DNA of 64,000 nucleotides from Pandoraea terrigena (GCF_902459705.1 NZ_CABPRU010000004.1:372001-436000), one strand, 5' to 3'. Positions 27,573 to 36,873 are shown, counted from the first letter of the stretch. Translations and numbers: made by a program. The notes: a model not told the origin generated them from the letters alone.

Positions 27573-28374
27573 GCGCCTCCATGATTTAACGAAATCGGTC
27601 TTCTAAGTAGCGATGTTTGCGCTTGGAAGGTATCCAGCTTTCCTTATCGTGTGTAAGGGCAGAGATTTCGTTACGACGTTGAAGACATCAATAAATCGGC
27701 GTCACCGCCCCGCCGAAGGCGCTGCGCGGCTCGCGCAGTATCGGTGCGATGGGTCATGCGTTGTCACGAATATCGGATACAGCCCAATCAGGAGGTTCGC
27801 TCAGCCATAAAAAATCGCGACAGCGCAAGGCAAGATCAACGACTTCCGCCTTACATTTATAATGCAGTACTAATTAAAATAAACAAAAACAGTCATCAAC
27901 GAACGCGTGCGTTTCGCATCCCCCTCGTATCGCGCGAGCGGCCGCGACGAATCACGCGGCACATGCGCACCCGCGAGTCGATATTTTTGAAGCCATTAGG
28001 GAATAAAAAGGTCAAAGCCTGCACGCACCTCAACGGAGACTGCGGCCACTGCGATGCTATGAGCGGCCAGCTTATCAGCAGCAAAGGAGTTGGATGAAAC
28101 GTCATTAGCGCCGGCGCCCCCCACAACTCCCTGATCCGCTGGGTCGTTGGCATGGGCAAGCGCTTTCGGGACATGGTTGGAAAATGTCGAATTGGGTGCT
28201 TTTGCACAGCACATTTCACCCCGCAACCAAATCTCAAGTTGAGGCTGGCGTGCGCAACTGCACTTGACCGCTGGCGGTCGACAAGAAAGCGTCCGATAGA
28301 ATACCCAACGGACGCAACCCCCAATTTGCTCCGTCAGGCGTTCACGCTGGATGCTAACGAGCGCTACGTTAACG
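27573..28374. other. 800-base stretch without a recognised gene, with an AT-rich pocket
   Basis: Lies between the NERD helicase and the SDR gene. Around 27840-27895 the DNA is clearly AT-rich for this genome (TTTATAATGC, AATTAAAATAAACAAAAAC). A minus-strand frame ending at 27996 reads AADKLAAHSIAVAAVSVEV and similar, but matches nothing I know. No tRNA, repeat or intact gene is seen; it may be a junction between inserted and resident DNA. Confidence 0.4.
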
Positions 28375-29127
28375 TCAAATGCCCAACCCGCCGAGCGATT
28401 TTCCGCCATCGACAAACAGGGTCTGGCCTGTAATAAATCGTGTATCGGCGGAAGCAAAAAATGCGATCGCATGTGCAATGTCAGACGGTGCTGCCGCAGC
28501 GCCCGACGGCTCCAGCGCAACCGCCGCCGCGTATTGGTCAGCCGGCATGGTCCGCGTCATCGGCGTGTCGGTAAAGCCGGGGGCAATCGAATTGACCGAA
28601 ATCTGCTTCGCGCGCAACTCAATCGCCATCGCCCGCGTCAAGCCAATGACCCCGGCCTTGCTTGCCACATAATCGGCAAAACCGCGTCCGCCCAAAGCCC
28701 CACGAGACGATACCGTCACGATGCGTCCGCCTGGCGCCATACGCCGCGCGCCTTCCTGCGCGATGATAAATACACCCAGCAAGTTCACATCCAGCGTCCG
28801 CCGAAACGCCTCATCGTCGATTTCGTCGAAGTGTCGCGGTGTGTATATGCCCGCCGCACACACGACGACATCGACCCGCTGTTGCGCATCGAGCGTGTCG
28901 CAAATGGCTTGCCTGTCGCAGACGTCGACCGCCGCGCCCGTTGCCGACAGTCCCAGCCCTGACAAATGCGCCACTGTAGCCTCCACCGCATCGGCGTTCC
29001 GGTCGACGACAACGACGTGAAAGCCATCACACGCCAGCTTTTCCACCGTTGCACGGCCGATCCCCGACGCGCCACCAGTCACAAAAGCCACTTCCTTCGT
29101 CGAAGTTCCCATCATGTGCGCCATCAT
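28375..29127 (-). CDS. SDR-family NAD(P)-dependent oxidoreductase
   Basis: Classical short-chain dehydrogenase of 250 residues: cofactor loop TGGASGIGRA, VCAAGIYTPR (NAG-type motif), the catalytic Ser in VTVSSRG, and YVASK with the catalytic Tyr/Lys, then SIAPGFTDTPMT. It oxidises or reduces an alcohol/ketone pair. The start at 29127 follows an AGGGGTGG site; the frame is open to 29208. It is the last gene of a minus-strand group with an MFS carrier, RidA and an epimerase, so it probably acts on the compound that carrier imports. Confidence 0.9.
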   Translation of the reverse strand: MMAHMMGTSTKEVAFVTGGASGIGRATVEKLACDGFHVVVVDRNADAVEATVAHLSGLGLSATGAAVDVCDRQAICDTLDAQQRVDVVVCAAGIYTPRHFDEIDDEAFRRTLDVNLLGVFIIAQEGARRMAPGGRIVTVSSRGALGGRGFADYVASKAGVIGLTRAMAIELRAKQISVNSIAPGFTDTPMTRTMPADQYAAAVALEPSGAAAAPSDIAHAIAFFASADTRFITGQTLFVDGGKSLGGLGI

Positions 29128-29161
29128 TGCCACCCCTTTTTTTAATGCCTTTGCCAAGCGC

Positions 29162-30514
29162 TCAGTCCGCATATGCCGTGACGTTACCGTCCGTCTTGCT
29201 TCGTCCATACGGCAGAATCATCGCCAGGATCGCGGCCACCGCAACACTCGCGGCCAAGCAGTAAAGCGCAACCGTAAAATCGGGAGACCGGCCACGCGCC
29301 ACGCCCACCAACCATGGGGCGAAGAATCCTGCCAAGCCGCTGATCGCATTGATCAATGCCATGCCGCCTGCTGCCCCAGCCCCGGCAAGAAACGTCGGCG
29401 GAATCGTCCAGAAAACGCTCAACGAACCCACGATGCCAGCGGCAGCCACACAAATGCAAGCGAACGAGGCGAGTGGCAAATTCGAGGTCAAGCCACTGCC
29501 CGCCAGCCCGGCCGCACCGATAAAAAGCGCCCCCGCCAGATGCCAGCGGCGCTCCATCGTGCGATCAGAATGTCGCGCATTGGCCAGCATCGCGATGGCG
29601 CCGAGCACGAACGGAATGGCGCTGACCAGACCAATCTCGACGATCGACAGGCTGCTCATCTGCTTGATGACTTGCGGTAGCCAGGTCGAAATGCCGAAAA
29701 AGCCGATACCGATGCAGAAGTACAGCAAGCCCATCAGCCAAACCATCGGCGCGGTCATCGCACTGCGAAAGCTCGACACGCCGTGTTTCGCCGAGATCGC
29801 CTCTTCACCCGCCATCGCCCCCACAAGCCACTGGCGCTGCTCGGCGCTGAGCCAACGCGCGTCAGCCGGACGGTCAACCAGCACAAACCACGCAATGACG
29901 CCGAGCACGACTGCGGGTATGCCCTCGATCATCATCATCCATCGCCAACCTGAAAAACCGCTTGCCTCATGGAAGTGCGAAATCAACAATGCCGAGAGCG
30001 GTCCGCCGATGATGAGCGAGACGATGTTGGCTGAGTACACGCGACTGATTGCGCGCCCGAGATGCTGCTTTGGAAACCAGAGCGCGAGGTAATACAGCAC
30101 GCAGGGAAAGAATCCGGCCTCGACCACACCAAGCATAAGTCGGGCGCCATATAGCTGTTGCGGCGTCTGTACGAAAGCCGTCGCGGCCGACACAATGCCC
30201 CACGTGACCATGATGCGGGCCAGCCATGCCCTCGCACCGAAGCGATGCATCAGCATGTTGCTCGGCACTTCGAAGCCGATATACCCCAGGTAGAAAATGC
30301 CTGCGGCAAAACCGAACATCTCCGGCCCCATGCCCAGTTCCTGATTCATCTGCAGCGCGGCAAAACTGATGTTCGCGCGATCGAGATAGTTAACGAACCA
30401 CGCGACGAAAATCAGCGGCACGAGGCGCCAGGTGACAAGGCGAACGGTCTCGCGCTCTACGTTGTCGTCGCCGATAGGCCTCAGGGCGCTCACGCCCGAC
30501 TCGGATGGCTTCAT
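29162..30514 (-). CDS. MFS transporter, anion:cation symporter (ACS) family
   Basis: 450 residues and twelve predicted helices. The first-helix signature FVAWFVNYLDRANISFAALQMNQELG is that of the ACS group, which imports organic acids such as tartrate, phthalate, hexuronates and galactonate with protons. GARLMLGVVEAGFFPCVLYYLALWFP is the conserved loop/helix 4 block. The gene is 34 bases upstream of the SDR start and about 90 bases downstream of ridA. Substrate: an organic anion of unknown identity. Confidence 0.9.
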   Translation of the reverse strand: MKPSESGVSALRPIGDDNVERETVRLVTWRLVPLIFVAWFVNYLDRANISFAALQMNQELGMGPEMFGFAAGIFYLGYIGFEVPSNMLMHRFGARAWLARIMVTWGIVSAATAFVQTPQQLYGARLMLGVVEAGFFPCVLYYLALWFPKQHLGRAISRVYSANIVSLIIGGPLSALLISHFHEASGFSGWRWMMMIEGIPAVVLGVIAWFVLVDRPADARWLSAEQRQWLVGAMAGEEAISAKHGVSSFRSAMTAPMVWLMGLLYFCIGIGFFGISTWLPQVIKQMSSLSIVEIGLVSAIPFVLGAIAMLANARHSDRTMERRWHLAGALFIGAAGLAGSGLTSNLPLASFACICVAAAGIVGSLSVFWTIPPTFLAGAGAAGGMALINAISGLAGFFAPWLVGVARGRSPDFTVALYCLAASVAVAAILAMILPYGRSKTDGNVTAYAD

Positions 30515-30605
30515 GAGGATACTTTCCTTTGTGGTTGCAATGTCTGTCGGGCGACGCCCGCACAGGAAGTTGGTTTTATTGCCGCGGTCGTAGCGCCGTG
30601 GGAAA

Positions 30606-30986
30606 TCACGTCGCGCTTGGCGCTGCGTAAGCCACGATCTCGATACGCATACCCGGCACGACCAGCGCTTTCACCACGACAGTCGAGCGGTTCGGATACG
30701 GCGCGTCGAAGAACGTGCGATACACCGCATCGACGGTGCGCATGTCTGCCACCTCTGTCAGGTAAATCAGCACCTGTGCCACGTCGTTCAGCGTGAGGTC
30801 TGCCGACGCAATTGCGCGTCGCAGATTGTCAAAGGTCAGCGTGGCTTGCGCCTCGACATCACCGGTCTCGATCGTGCCGTCGCCGCGCACCGGACCGTGA
30901 GCGGTACATACGACGTCGCCGGCGCGTGTTGCCCAGGAAAAAGGTTGATCAAGACTCGGCAAATCCACAGGGATGACGTCTGCCAT
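30606..30986 (-). CDS. RidA-family deaminase
   Basis: 126 residues of the YjgF/YER057c/UK114 fold: EAQATLTFDNLRRAIASADLTLNDVAQVLIYL, YPNRSTVVVKALVVPGMRIEIVAYA. The Arg in NRSTVV and the Glu in RIEIV, needed for imine hydrolysis in RidA proteins, are present. It would hydrolyse reactive enamines or imines to keto compounds and ammonia. Its place between a carrier and a sugar-nucleotide-type epimerase gene suggests a dedicated catabolic member of the family. Confidence 0.9.
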   Translation of the reverse strand: MADVIPVDLPSLDQPFSWATRAGDVVCTAHGPVRGDGTIETGDVEAQATLTFDNLRRAIASADLTLNDVAQVLIYLTEVADMRTVDAVYRTFFDAPYPNRSTVVVKALVVPGMRIEIVAYAAPSAT

Positions 30987-31025
30987 GATTATTTCGCTCC
31001 AATAGGCTGTGCGCTCAAACCGTGC

Positions 31026-31985
31026 TTATTCGTTACGTGCCGCCGCGAAGTGCTCGACCGTATCGGCGAGGGAGTAGGTCGCATCGAAACCCAGATCGCG
31101 ACGCGCGGCGCTAACGTCGGAGGGTGCCGGGCGCAAGTGCGGAAATGCGGCAAAACCTCCCGAAGGCAATCTCATCGCGCCGATTCGCAGCGACGGATAC
31201 ATGTGCCGCACGACCTCGACAAATTCGTCGACCGTAAACCAGCGGCCGGTCGCGACGTTGTAAACACGCTGTTTGGGATCGACGGCATTCAATGCGGCCA
31301 GGTTGGCCCGCGCACAATCGCGTGCGTCCACGAACTCCTCGCGGCCATTCCATAAAAGCACGGGATCGTCGAGATATACGGGCACGTTGCTGCGTCCCCC
31401 ATCGAGCAGCTTGCTGAGCAGGCGCCCCGGCACGCTTGTCGACGCCTCCGGGCCGGCGCCCAGAACCGCGCCGTAACGCAAGACGATCACGCTCAAGCCA
31501 TAGAGCGCACCGTAGGCAAGCCCAAGGTGCTCGCCGGCAACCTTCGTCGCCGCATAAATGCTGGCCGGCGCTTCGCTGACCGCATGGGTGGTGAAGTCTT
31601 CCGCAATGGGCTCGGGTGGCAACGTGCCAAATGACGAATAGGCCACGGTCGTCGAGCTGGCCAACACGACACGAGCCAAATCGTGACGGCGTGCGACCTC
31701 CAGCACGTTCGCTGTCCCGAGCGTATTGACCCGCACGCCCGCCAGCGGATCGATTCGAATCGCCGTCGAGAGCAAGGCCGCTGTGTGCACGATCGCTGTA
31801 ACACGATGCGCATCGACAATCTGCGACAGCCGTTCAAAATCCGTGACGTCGCATTGCACGAGCGGAACGTCCACACCGGTGTCGCGCACACGCACATCTG
31901 CCAAAAGCACGGCCTCTCCCTGCGCCTGCAACGCGGTCGCCGTCAGCCGACCGATCAGCCCCGCCCCTGTCACCAAAATCGTCAT
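31026..31985 (-). CDS. NAD-dependent epimerase/dehydratase-family protein
   Basis: Extended short-chain dehydrogenase of 319 residues. MTILVTGAGLIGR is the cofactor loop, DVTD the adenine site, HTAAL and ASSTTVAYS follow, and YAATK holds the catalytic Tyr/Lys pair. In catabolic clusters such proteins oxidise uronates, lactones or sugar acids, so the substrate is open. It is the first gene of the leftward operon and diverges from the alpha/beta hydrolase across a 200-base control region. Confidence 0.88.
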   Translation of the reverse strand: MTILVTGAGLIGRLTATALQAQGEAVLLADVRVRDTGVDVPLVQCDVTDFERLSQIVDAHRVTAIVHTAALLSTAIRIDPLAGVRVNTLGTANVLEVARRHDLARVVLASSTTVAYSSFGTLPPEPIAEDFTTHAVSEAPASIYAATKVAGEHLGLAYGALYGLSVIVLRYGAVLGAGPEASTSVPGRLLSKLLDGGRSNVPVYLDDPVLLWNGREEFVDARDCARANLAALNAVDPKQRVYNVATGRWFTVDEFVEVVRHMYPSLRIGAMRLPSGGFAAFPHLRPAPSDVSAARRDLGFDATYSLADTVEHFAAARNE

Positions 31986-32100
31986 GTACGTCTCCTCGTG
32001 TGTATCCCTGCGCGCCGCATCCGAAATCTATGCGGCGCCATGCCATGGGACGCAAGCTACGGACACAAAATTTCCGTGTCAACACAAAAAATGTTTGATT

Positions 32101-32130
32101 TTATAAATTTGTGCGTTAATTATACGAAAA
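32101..32130. promoter_or_regulatory. Candidate GntR operator in the divergent control region
   Basis: TTATAAATTT (32101-32110) and TACGAAAA (32123-32130) lie between the epimerase and hydrolase genes. Both strings recur just upstream of the GntR gene (TACGAAAA at 35361-35368, TTATAAATTT at 35380-35389), in the opposite order. Such AT-rich strings are rare in this GC-rich window. Confidence 0.45.
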
Positions 32131-32186
32131 CTCCACGACGCACCTGACGTTGCCGTGTTCGTCCGTGTTTTCCCTGACCTATCCGA

Positions 32187-33125
32187 ATGAAGCCCGAAAT
32201 TAACCACCCGATGACAACGCCCGCACAGTTGAACCTGACACCCCAAATGCCATTGCCGAGCGCCGCAGCGATGGCCTACGAAGAAACGGTACTGGGATGG
32301 GCAAGCAGCGCCGACGCGGGGCTGTGGCATGCCCGCGGTATCGCATACGGCGAGCATCCGATGCATAAGTTCGATGTGTTCGCTGCGCCGGACACCCCCG
32401 CAGACGCACCAGTTCTGGTGTTCTTTCACGGCGGGGGATGGACCAACGGCTACAAGGAATATGTGAGCTTCATGGCGTCGCATGTCGTCGCCATCGGTTG
32501 CGTGCTGGTCGCACCGAGTTATCGGTTGGCACCGGGCGCGCCATTGCCGGCGGCATTCGAGGATGGCGCTGCGCTGCTGGCCACGCTACAGAAGGTACTG
32601 CCTGCTTGGCCGCGCGCCAAAGCCGCAGGCGGAAGCGTCGAACTCGCGCGCCGCGTCGTGCTGGCCGGGCACTCGGCCGGCGGACATCTGGCGGCCCTAC
32701 TGGCTTTGCGTCCCGACGCCTTGATACGCGCCGGCGCAGACCCCGATCACATCGTCGGTTGCTTGCCCATCTCAGGTATTTTCGACCTGCACCATCCTGA
32801 GCCCGCGCCGGGCTCGCTCGAAGCCCGCGTCTACGACATGGTGCTCGGTCCGCATACGGACGACGCCCTGATGAGTCCGCTGTGCTGGGCACGCGGCAAC
32901 ACTGTACCGATGGTGCTCAGTTGGGGAGAGTACGACAGTCACCGGGTGGCGCGATCGAATCAACGCATGGCAAGTCTGCTCGCAACGCAGGGCGGCCCGT
33001 GGGCGGCCTTTGTCGAGCCGCACGCAGATCATTTTCAGACACATACATCGCTGGTCGACGGCACGCACGCCTGGTACCGCAGGCTGGCGTGCGTCGCCCA
33101 CAACCGGGGTGTGCCTCGCGATTGA
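32187..33125 (+). CDS. Alpha/beta hydrolase (kynurenine formamidase/HSL-like)
   Basis: 312 residues. The oxyanion-hole motif FFHGGGW, the nucleophile elbow AGHSAGGHLAALLAL, a late Asp in SWGEYDS and the His in EPHADHFQ make a full catalytic triad. The AGLWHARGIAYGEHPMHKFDVF block is seen in bacterial formamidase-like esterases. It would cleave an ester, lactone or amide of the imported compound. It diverges from the epimerase operon and is followed by the porin. Confidence 0.87.
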   Translation: MKPEINHPMTTPAQLNLTPQMPLPSAAAMAYEETVLGWASSADAGLWHARGIAYGEHPMHKFDVFAAPDTPADAPVLVFFHGGGWTNGYKEYVSFMASHVVAIGCVLVAPSYRLAPGAPLPAAFEDGAALLATLQKVLPAWPRAKAAGGSVELARRVVLAGHSAGGHLAALLALRPDALIRAGADPDHIVGCLPISGIFDLHHPEPAPGSLEARVYDMVLGPHTDDALMSPLCWARGNTVPMVLSWGEYDSHRVARSNQRMASLLATQGGPWAAFVEPHADHFQTHTSLVDGTHAWYRRLACVAHNRGVPRD

Positions 33126-33237
33126 ACAACCGATGGGCTCGCGCAGCGACAACACGAAGTTGTCCGCACCGTGCAGCGCCCGAAAAATTATCAACAGGCG
33201 CCTCGTAAGCGCCAATTCCACGTCCTACGGAGTCATC

Positions 33238-34401
33238 ATGAAACGCAGCCCCAGCCTCTACCGTCTCACGCTCGCCTCGCTGTCGGTGTCGCTCGCCGCT
33301 GGCACCGCAACGGCACACGCGCAGTCGAACGTCACGCTCTACGGCAGTATCGATGCGAGCATCAACTACGTCTCCAATCAAGGCGGCGAACATAGTTTTC
33401 AAGCGCAGAACGGCATGATCAATGGCTCGCGATGGGGCATAAAGGGCACTGAGGACCTGGGTGGCGGCCGTAGCGCGATCTTTCAGTTGGAGAACGGCTT
33501 CAACATCTTCAACGGCAAACTCGGTCAGGGCTCGCGTGAATTTGGCAGGCAGGCATGGGTCGGCCTGAAGGACAACAGCCTGGGGTCGCTGACGGTCGGG
33601 CGTCAATACGATCCGACGATCTGGTACCTTGCTGTTCATACGGGAGGCTTTACCGGCGGGACAGCGTTTGCCCACCCGTTTGATAACGACAATATGGGCA
33701 ACTCGTTTCGCATCGACAATTCGGTGATGTATTCCAGCGCTTCATGGAATGGACTGTCGATGCGCAGCATGTATGCATTCTCAAATCAGGCCGGCGACGG
33801 CGCCAACAATCGCGCATACAGCGCAGGTATCGGCTATGACCACGGACCGGTCAGCCTCGGCGCGGCGTTCATCGTCATTAACAATGTTGGCGCAAACGCT
33901 GGCGGCGCGATCGATGGCAGCAGCGCTTCGGGCGACTCGACCTTCGTGGCGGCCAAACAGTCGGTCTTCGGTGCAGGGGGCAGCTATAAATGGGGCAATG
34001 GTGTCTATGGCGCCACCTGGACCCACACGATGATCAGCGATGGATCGTCCGTCAATCTGTACGGATACAAGTCCATGGGCAATGCGGATCTGCGCATGGA
34101 CAACTTCGACATCAACGTGACCTATAACACCACGGCCAATATCACGCTGATCGGATCGTACGCCTTCACCATGGGGCATTACGACAATGCCACGACGAGC
34201 GCGAGCCCGAAGTGGCATCAAGTGAATCTGCAAGCGGCGTATTACTTTTCGAAGCGAACCGACGTATATGTCGACGCCGTCTATCAGCACGTCATCGGGG
34301 GCACGGGCACACCGTTCGCAAATGCCATCTTGTGCGGCTACGCGCAATCGTCGACGCCCACGCAAATCGTTGTCGGCCTGGGCATGCGCCACCGGTTCTG
34401 A
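33238..34401 (+). CDS. Outer-membrane trimeric porin (Burkholderia type)
   Basis: 387 residues with a signal peptide (LTLASLSVSLAAGTATAHA, cleavage near residue 27), then QSNVTLYGSIDASINYVSNQGG, GSRWGIKGTEDLGGG, AIFQLENGFN, SLTVGRQYDP, YYFSKRTDVYVDAVYQHV and the terminal strand ending MRHRF with Phe last. All are typical of 16-strand general porins in this family. The start at 33238 has an ACGGAG site; the frame is open to 33010 inside the hydrolase gene. It probably carries the cluster's substrate across the outer membrane. Confidence 0.95.
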   Translation: MKRSPSLYRLTLASLSVSLAAGTATAHAQSNVTLYGSIDASINYVSNQGGEHSFQAQNGMINGSRWGIKGTEDLGGGRSAIFQLENGFNIFNGKLGQGSREFGRQAWVGLKDNSLGSLTVGRQYDPTIWYLAVHTGGFTGGTAFAHPFDNDNMGNSFRIDNSVMYSSASWNGLSMRSMYAFSNQAGDGANNRAYSAGIGYDHGPVSLGAAFIVINNVGANAGGAIDGSSASGDSTFVAAKQSVFGAGGSYKWGNGVYGATWTHTMISDGSSVNLYGYKSMGNADLRMDNFDINVTYNTTANITLIGSYAFTMGHYDNATTSASPKWHQVNLQAAYYFSKRTDVYVDAVYQHVIGGTGTPFANAILCGYAQSSTPTQIVVGLGMRHRF

Positions 34402-34494
34402 CATCGCACGGCACAGGCACGGGCCCACGCGTCGACGCATGATACGACGACGCCGAGCCCGCAACGATCGTCACGCCTTTTCGATGGCGCTCGC

Positions 34495-35316
34495 CTAACG
34501 ACGAGCGCGTGTGGCACGCGGAATGGCGGCCTTTGACGCCATGCGCTTCGGCGCAGGCGCGGGGATATCATCTAACGCGGCACGGCCATCATCGAGCCAT
34601 GTCTGCGCGTCAAAAGTCGCCGTCAGGTGCTCACGTAAAAGCTGGCAAGCCGTGTCGGCATCGCGTGCGAGAGCGGCTTCCATCAACGCCTTGTGCTCGG
34701 TAAAAATGCTGTCCGTGCGAGCCGTGAATCCCATACGTGCAAGCCGGATACGTCGATAGCGCTCCGTCAGATCGACGAGTTGATTGTCCACTCGGTGCAA
34801 CCAAGGCGACCTCGCGCCGGCAAGCAGCGCGCGATGGAATCGCCGATGAGCGCCTTCCCAAGCCTCCTGATTTTCAACATCCTCGAGAGACGCCGGCACA
34901 GTCGCGTGCGTCAGTTTGTAGAAGGCGGCCGAGATTTCTGCCCCCCAGTCTGCATCACCAAGCCGGATCGACTGTGCGAGCAAGATGGTCTCGATGTTCA
35001 CACGGGCCCAAACGATGTCCTGCAAGTCCTGCACCGACACCGGTGTCACGCGGAACCCTCGCTGCCCTTCATTCGACACGAGCCCTTCGCGGCTCAATAA
35101 CATCAGCGCCTCGCGGATTGGACTCATGCCAAGGTTGTAACGCTCCTGCAACCCTTGCAACCGGAGTTTCTCGTCGGGTGCGAGCACGCCAGCAAGGATA
35201 TCGCGATGCATCAGCCAATAGGCCTGCTCGGAAAGCGTACGCTCCCCCCCCGCCTCGCTTGCCCTCAGCCGAGCCAATGGGTGTTTATTGTCTCTTTCGT
35301 CCTTCTTGGGTCTCAT
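34495..35316 (-). CDS. GntR-family regulator with FCD domain
   Basis: 273 residues: winged helix at about 25-95 (LSEQAYWLMHRDILAGVLAPDEKLRLQGLQERYNLGMSPIREALMLLSREGLV) and an all-helical FCD ligand domain (residues 105-230, with ENQEAWEGAHRRFHRALLAGA and the late HKALMEAALARDADTACQLLREHL). The C-terminal 30 residues are Ala/Arg-rich. FCD regulators usually sense organic acids and repress nearby catabolic genes, so this is the likely controller of the 28.4-34.4 kb cluster. It is convergent with the porin. Confidence 0.92.
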   Translation of the reverse strand: MRPKKDERDNKHPLARLRASEAGGERTLSEQAYWLMHRDILAGVLAPDEKLRLQGLQERYNLGMSPIREALMLLSREGLVSNEGQRGFRVTPVSVQDLQDIVWARVNIETILLAQSIRLGDADWGAEISAAFYKLTHATVPASLEDVENQEAWEGAHRRFHRALLAGARSPWLHRVDNQLVDLTERYRRIRLARMGFTARTDSIFTEHKALMEAALARDADTACQLLREHLTATFDAQTWLDDGRAALDDIPAPAPKRMASKAAIPRATRARR

Positions 35317-35360
35317 TTGCGATTACGGAGGTGGCGGCACCGAAGACTGCCCGCTTGATT

Positions 35361-35389
35361 TACGAAAATATTGGATGAATTATAAATTT
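35361..35389. promoter_or_regulatory. Candidate autoregulatory GntR site
   Basis: TACGAAAA (35361-35368) and TTATAAATTT (35380-35389) lie 45-75 bases before the GntR start and are shared with 32101-32130. Confidence 0.4.
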
Positions 35390-35491
35390 ACCATGCCGCG
35401 CCCCATTTTCGTTTACTACGATCCGCCTATCGACTGATTTCAGGGATATCAGGATGGCCGAGATGTAATGCCCCAGCGGAACCCGCTCAGA

Positions 35492-35880
35492 TTAAGCGGC
35501 TAATGCGAGTGCCTCAGCCGGGGGCGTCATCCCGAGCGCCTGATGCGGGCGCCGGTGGTTGTCAAAACGTATCCAGACCGATCACGCGAACGGCATGCTG
35601 GATCGTCTCGAAGCGTTGCCGATGCACGCATTGCGCCTTCAAGGTACGGATCACGCGCTCGACCATGCCGTTCCGTTGCAGGCAATGAGGTGTGATGAAT
35701 GCTTGGCGCAATCCGTAGCGGCGCACCAGCGTCGTGTAGCTTCGCGAGGTAAACACCAAGCCATTGTCTGAGCGAAGCAGAAACGCAGCGGGCACGCGGC
35801 CAAGCGTCCCGAAGCGAGCGATCAGGGCGTGTTCCAGTGCACTGACGACGGTGCAGGCTTTACCACTTCGCGATGGCCCT
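35492..35880 (-). pseudogene. IS3-family transposase remnant (ORFB C-terminus)
   Basis: The integrase-core end of an IS3-type transposase: ALEHALIARFGTLGRVPAAFLLRSDNG, YGLRQAFITPHCLQRNGMVERVIRTLK, and after a frameshift near 35585 WIRFDNHRRPHQALGMTPPAEAL with its own stop at 35492. The N-terminal half, ORFA and inverted repeats are not seen. It is a dead fragment wedged between the GntR gene and tRNA-Pro. Confidence 0.82.
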
Positions 35881-35947
35881 CAAGGCATTGTCCATGCCCC
35901 GCTTGCCGTCTTCGACCCTCTGCTCGACCTCCGAGGGGGACAGATCA

Positions 35948-35984
35948 TAAAAAGAAAAGGGGTTAGCCGAAGCTAACCCCTTTG
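35948..35984 (-). terminator. Terminator after tRNA-Pro
   Basis: On the minus strand GGGGTTAGC-TTCG-GCTAACCCC followed by TTTTCTTTTT. A stable UUCG-type loop; it lies just past the tRNA-Pro 3' end. Confidence 0.9.
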
Positions 35985-35991
35985 ATCCTGC

Positions 35992-36068
35992 TGGTCGGAG
36001 CGATAGGATTCGAACCTACGACCCTCTGATCCCAAATCAGATGCGCTACCAGGCTGCGCTACGCTCCG
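35992..36068 (-). tRNA. tRNA-Pro(UGG)
   Basis: Acceptor CGGAGCG pairs with CGCTCCG; D stem GCGC/GCGC; anticodon stem TCTGA/TCAGA with loop TTTGGGA (anticodon TGG); T arm with GGTTCGAATCC; encoded ACCA. Confidence 0.96.
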
Positions 36069-36227
36069 ACGAAGAGCACGCATTCTAGTGGGTTCTGCGC
36101 GCCACGTCAATTCAACGTATCCTGCGCCGCCATTTTCTCGTCGACTGCGGGCACAATAGTTGTGTCTCAGCGGCTCGCCGACGGTCATGCCGTCGCCACG
36201 AAACCCCGTCATAGTGGGAGGTTCACC

Positions 36228-36722
36228 ATGTCCGAACCTGTGTCGATGAACCTGATTCTCTGGCGTCACGCCGACGCCGAAAACCTGCCGGCTTCCCTCG
36301 CGCTCAATGCACAAGCCGATCTGGCGCGCGAACTCACCGAGCGCGGCCGCAAACAGGCCGAAAAGACCGCCCAATGGCTGCGTTCCCGCTTGCCCAGCGA
36401 CGCCCTCATTCTCTCCAGTCCCGCGGCGCGGGCGGTCCAGACCGCCCAGGCACTCACCCCCACGCCGCGTATCGTGCGCGATCTCGCTCCCGGCGCGAAC
36501 GCCATGACGCTGCTCGGGGCCATCGACTGGCCCGGCAATGTCCAGACGATCGTGCTCGTCGGCCACCAACCCGCCCTCGGCCAACTTGCCGCCCTGCTGC
36601 TGACCGGCCAGGAAGCCTACTGGACGATCAAGAAGGCCGGCATCTGGTGGCTCGCCTCACGCCGCCGCGAAGACGAGAGCCAGGTGGTCGTACGCGCCGT
36701 CATCAATCCTGACCTGCTTTGA
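36228..36722 (+). CDS. sixA: Phosphohistidine phosphatase SixA
   Basis: 164 residues of the histidine phosphatase superfamily. LILWRHADAE is the RHG-type active site, LTERGRKQAEKTAQWL follows, and the second His is in VLVGHQPALG. SixA removes phosphate from histidines of phosphotransfer domains in E. coli. The ATG at 36228 follows GGGAGG; the open frame reaches back to 36162. It stands between tRNA-Pro and the acyltransferase gene. Confidence 0.9.
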   Translation: MSEPVSMNLILWRHADAENLPASLALNAQADLARELTERGRKQAEKTAQWLRSRLPSDALILSSPAARAVQTAQALTPTPRIVRDLAPGANAMTLLGAIDWPGNVQTIVLVGHQPALGQLAALLLTGQEAYWTIKKAGIWWLASRRREDESQVVVRAVINPDLL

Positions 36723-36834
36723 ACCGCACGCGTCGACAACGCGTTGTGGCAACGAAATCCCCCTCCCCCGTCTCCCGTGAACTGGCCGGCGAAAGGCTTG
36801 CAAATTGATTCCTGACATCATGACGCCGGATTTT

Positions 36835-36852
36835 TTGTCATAGAATTGTCAT
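36835..36852 (+). promoter_or_regulatory. Pho box upstream of the OlsB-like gene
   Basis: TTGTCATAGAATTGTCAT matches the PhoB consensus CTGTCATAAAACTGTCAC at 14 of 18 positions, with two direct TGTCAT halves 11 bases apart. It lies 22 bases before the first possible start of the next gene, so the true start may be a later ATG. Confidence 0.75.
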
Positions 36853-36873
36853 CCACCGTTCACGGAATCGACA

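Noticed and set aside
27896-28324. 142-codon minus-strand frame in the gene-free stretch
   Set aside because: Unlike any family known to me, no ribosome site, and overlapped by another equally poor frame.
22500-35990. A single integrated island between the two tRNA genes
   Set aside because: Core genes such as rpsU lie inside, and no duplicated tRNA 3' end or integrase was found.
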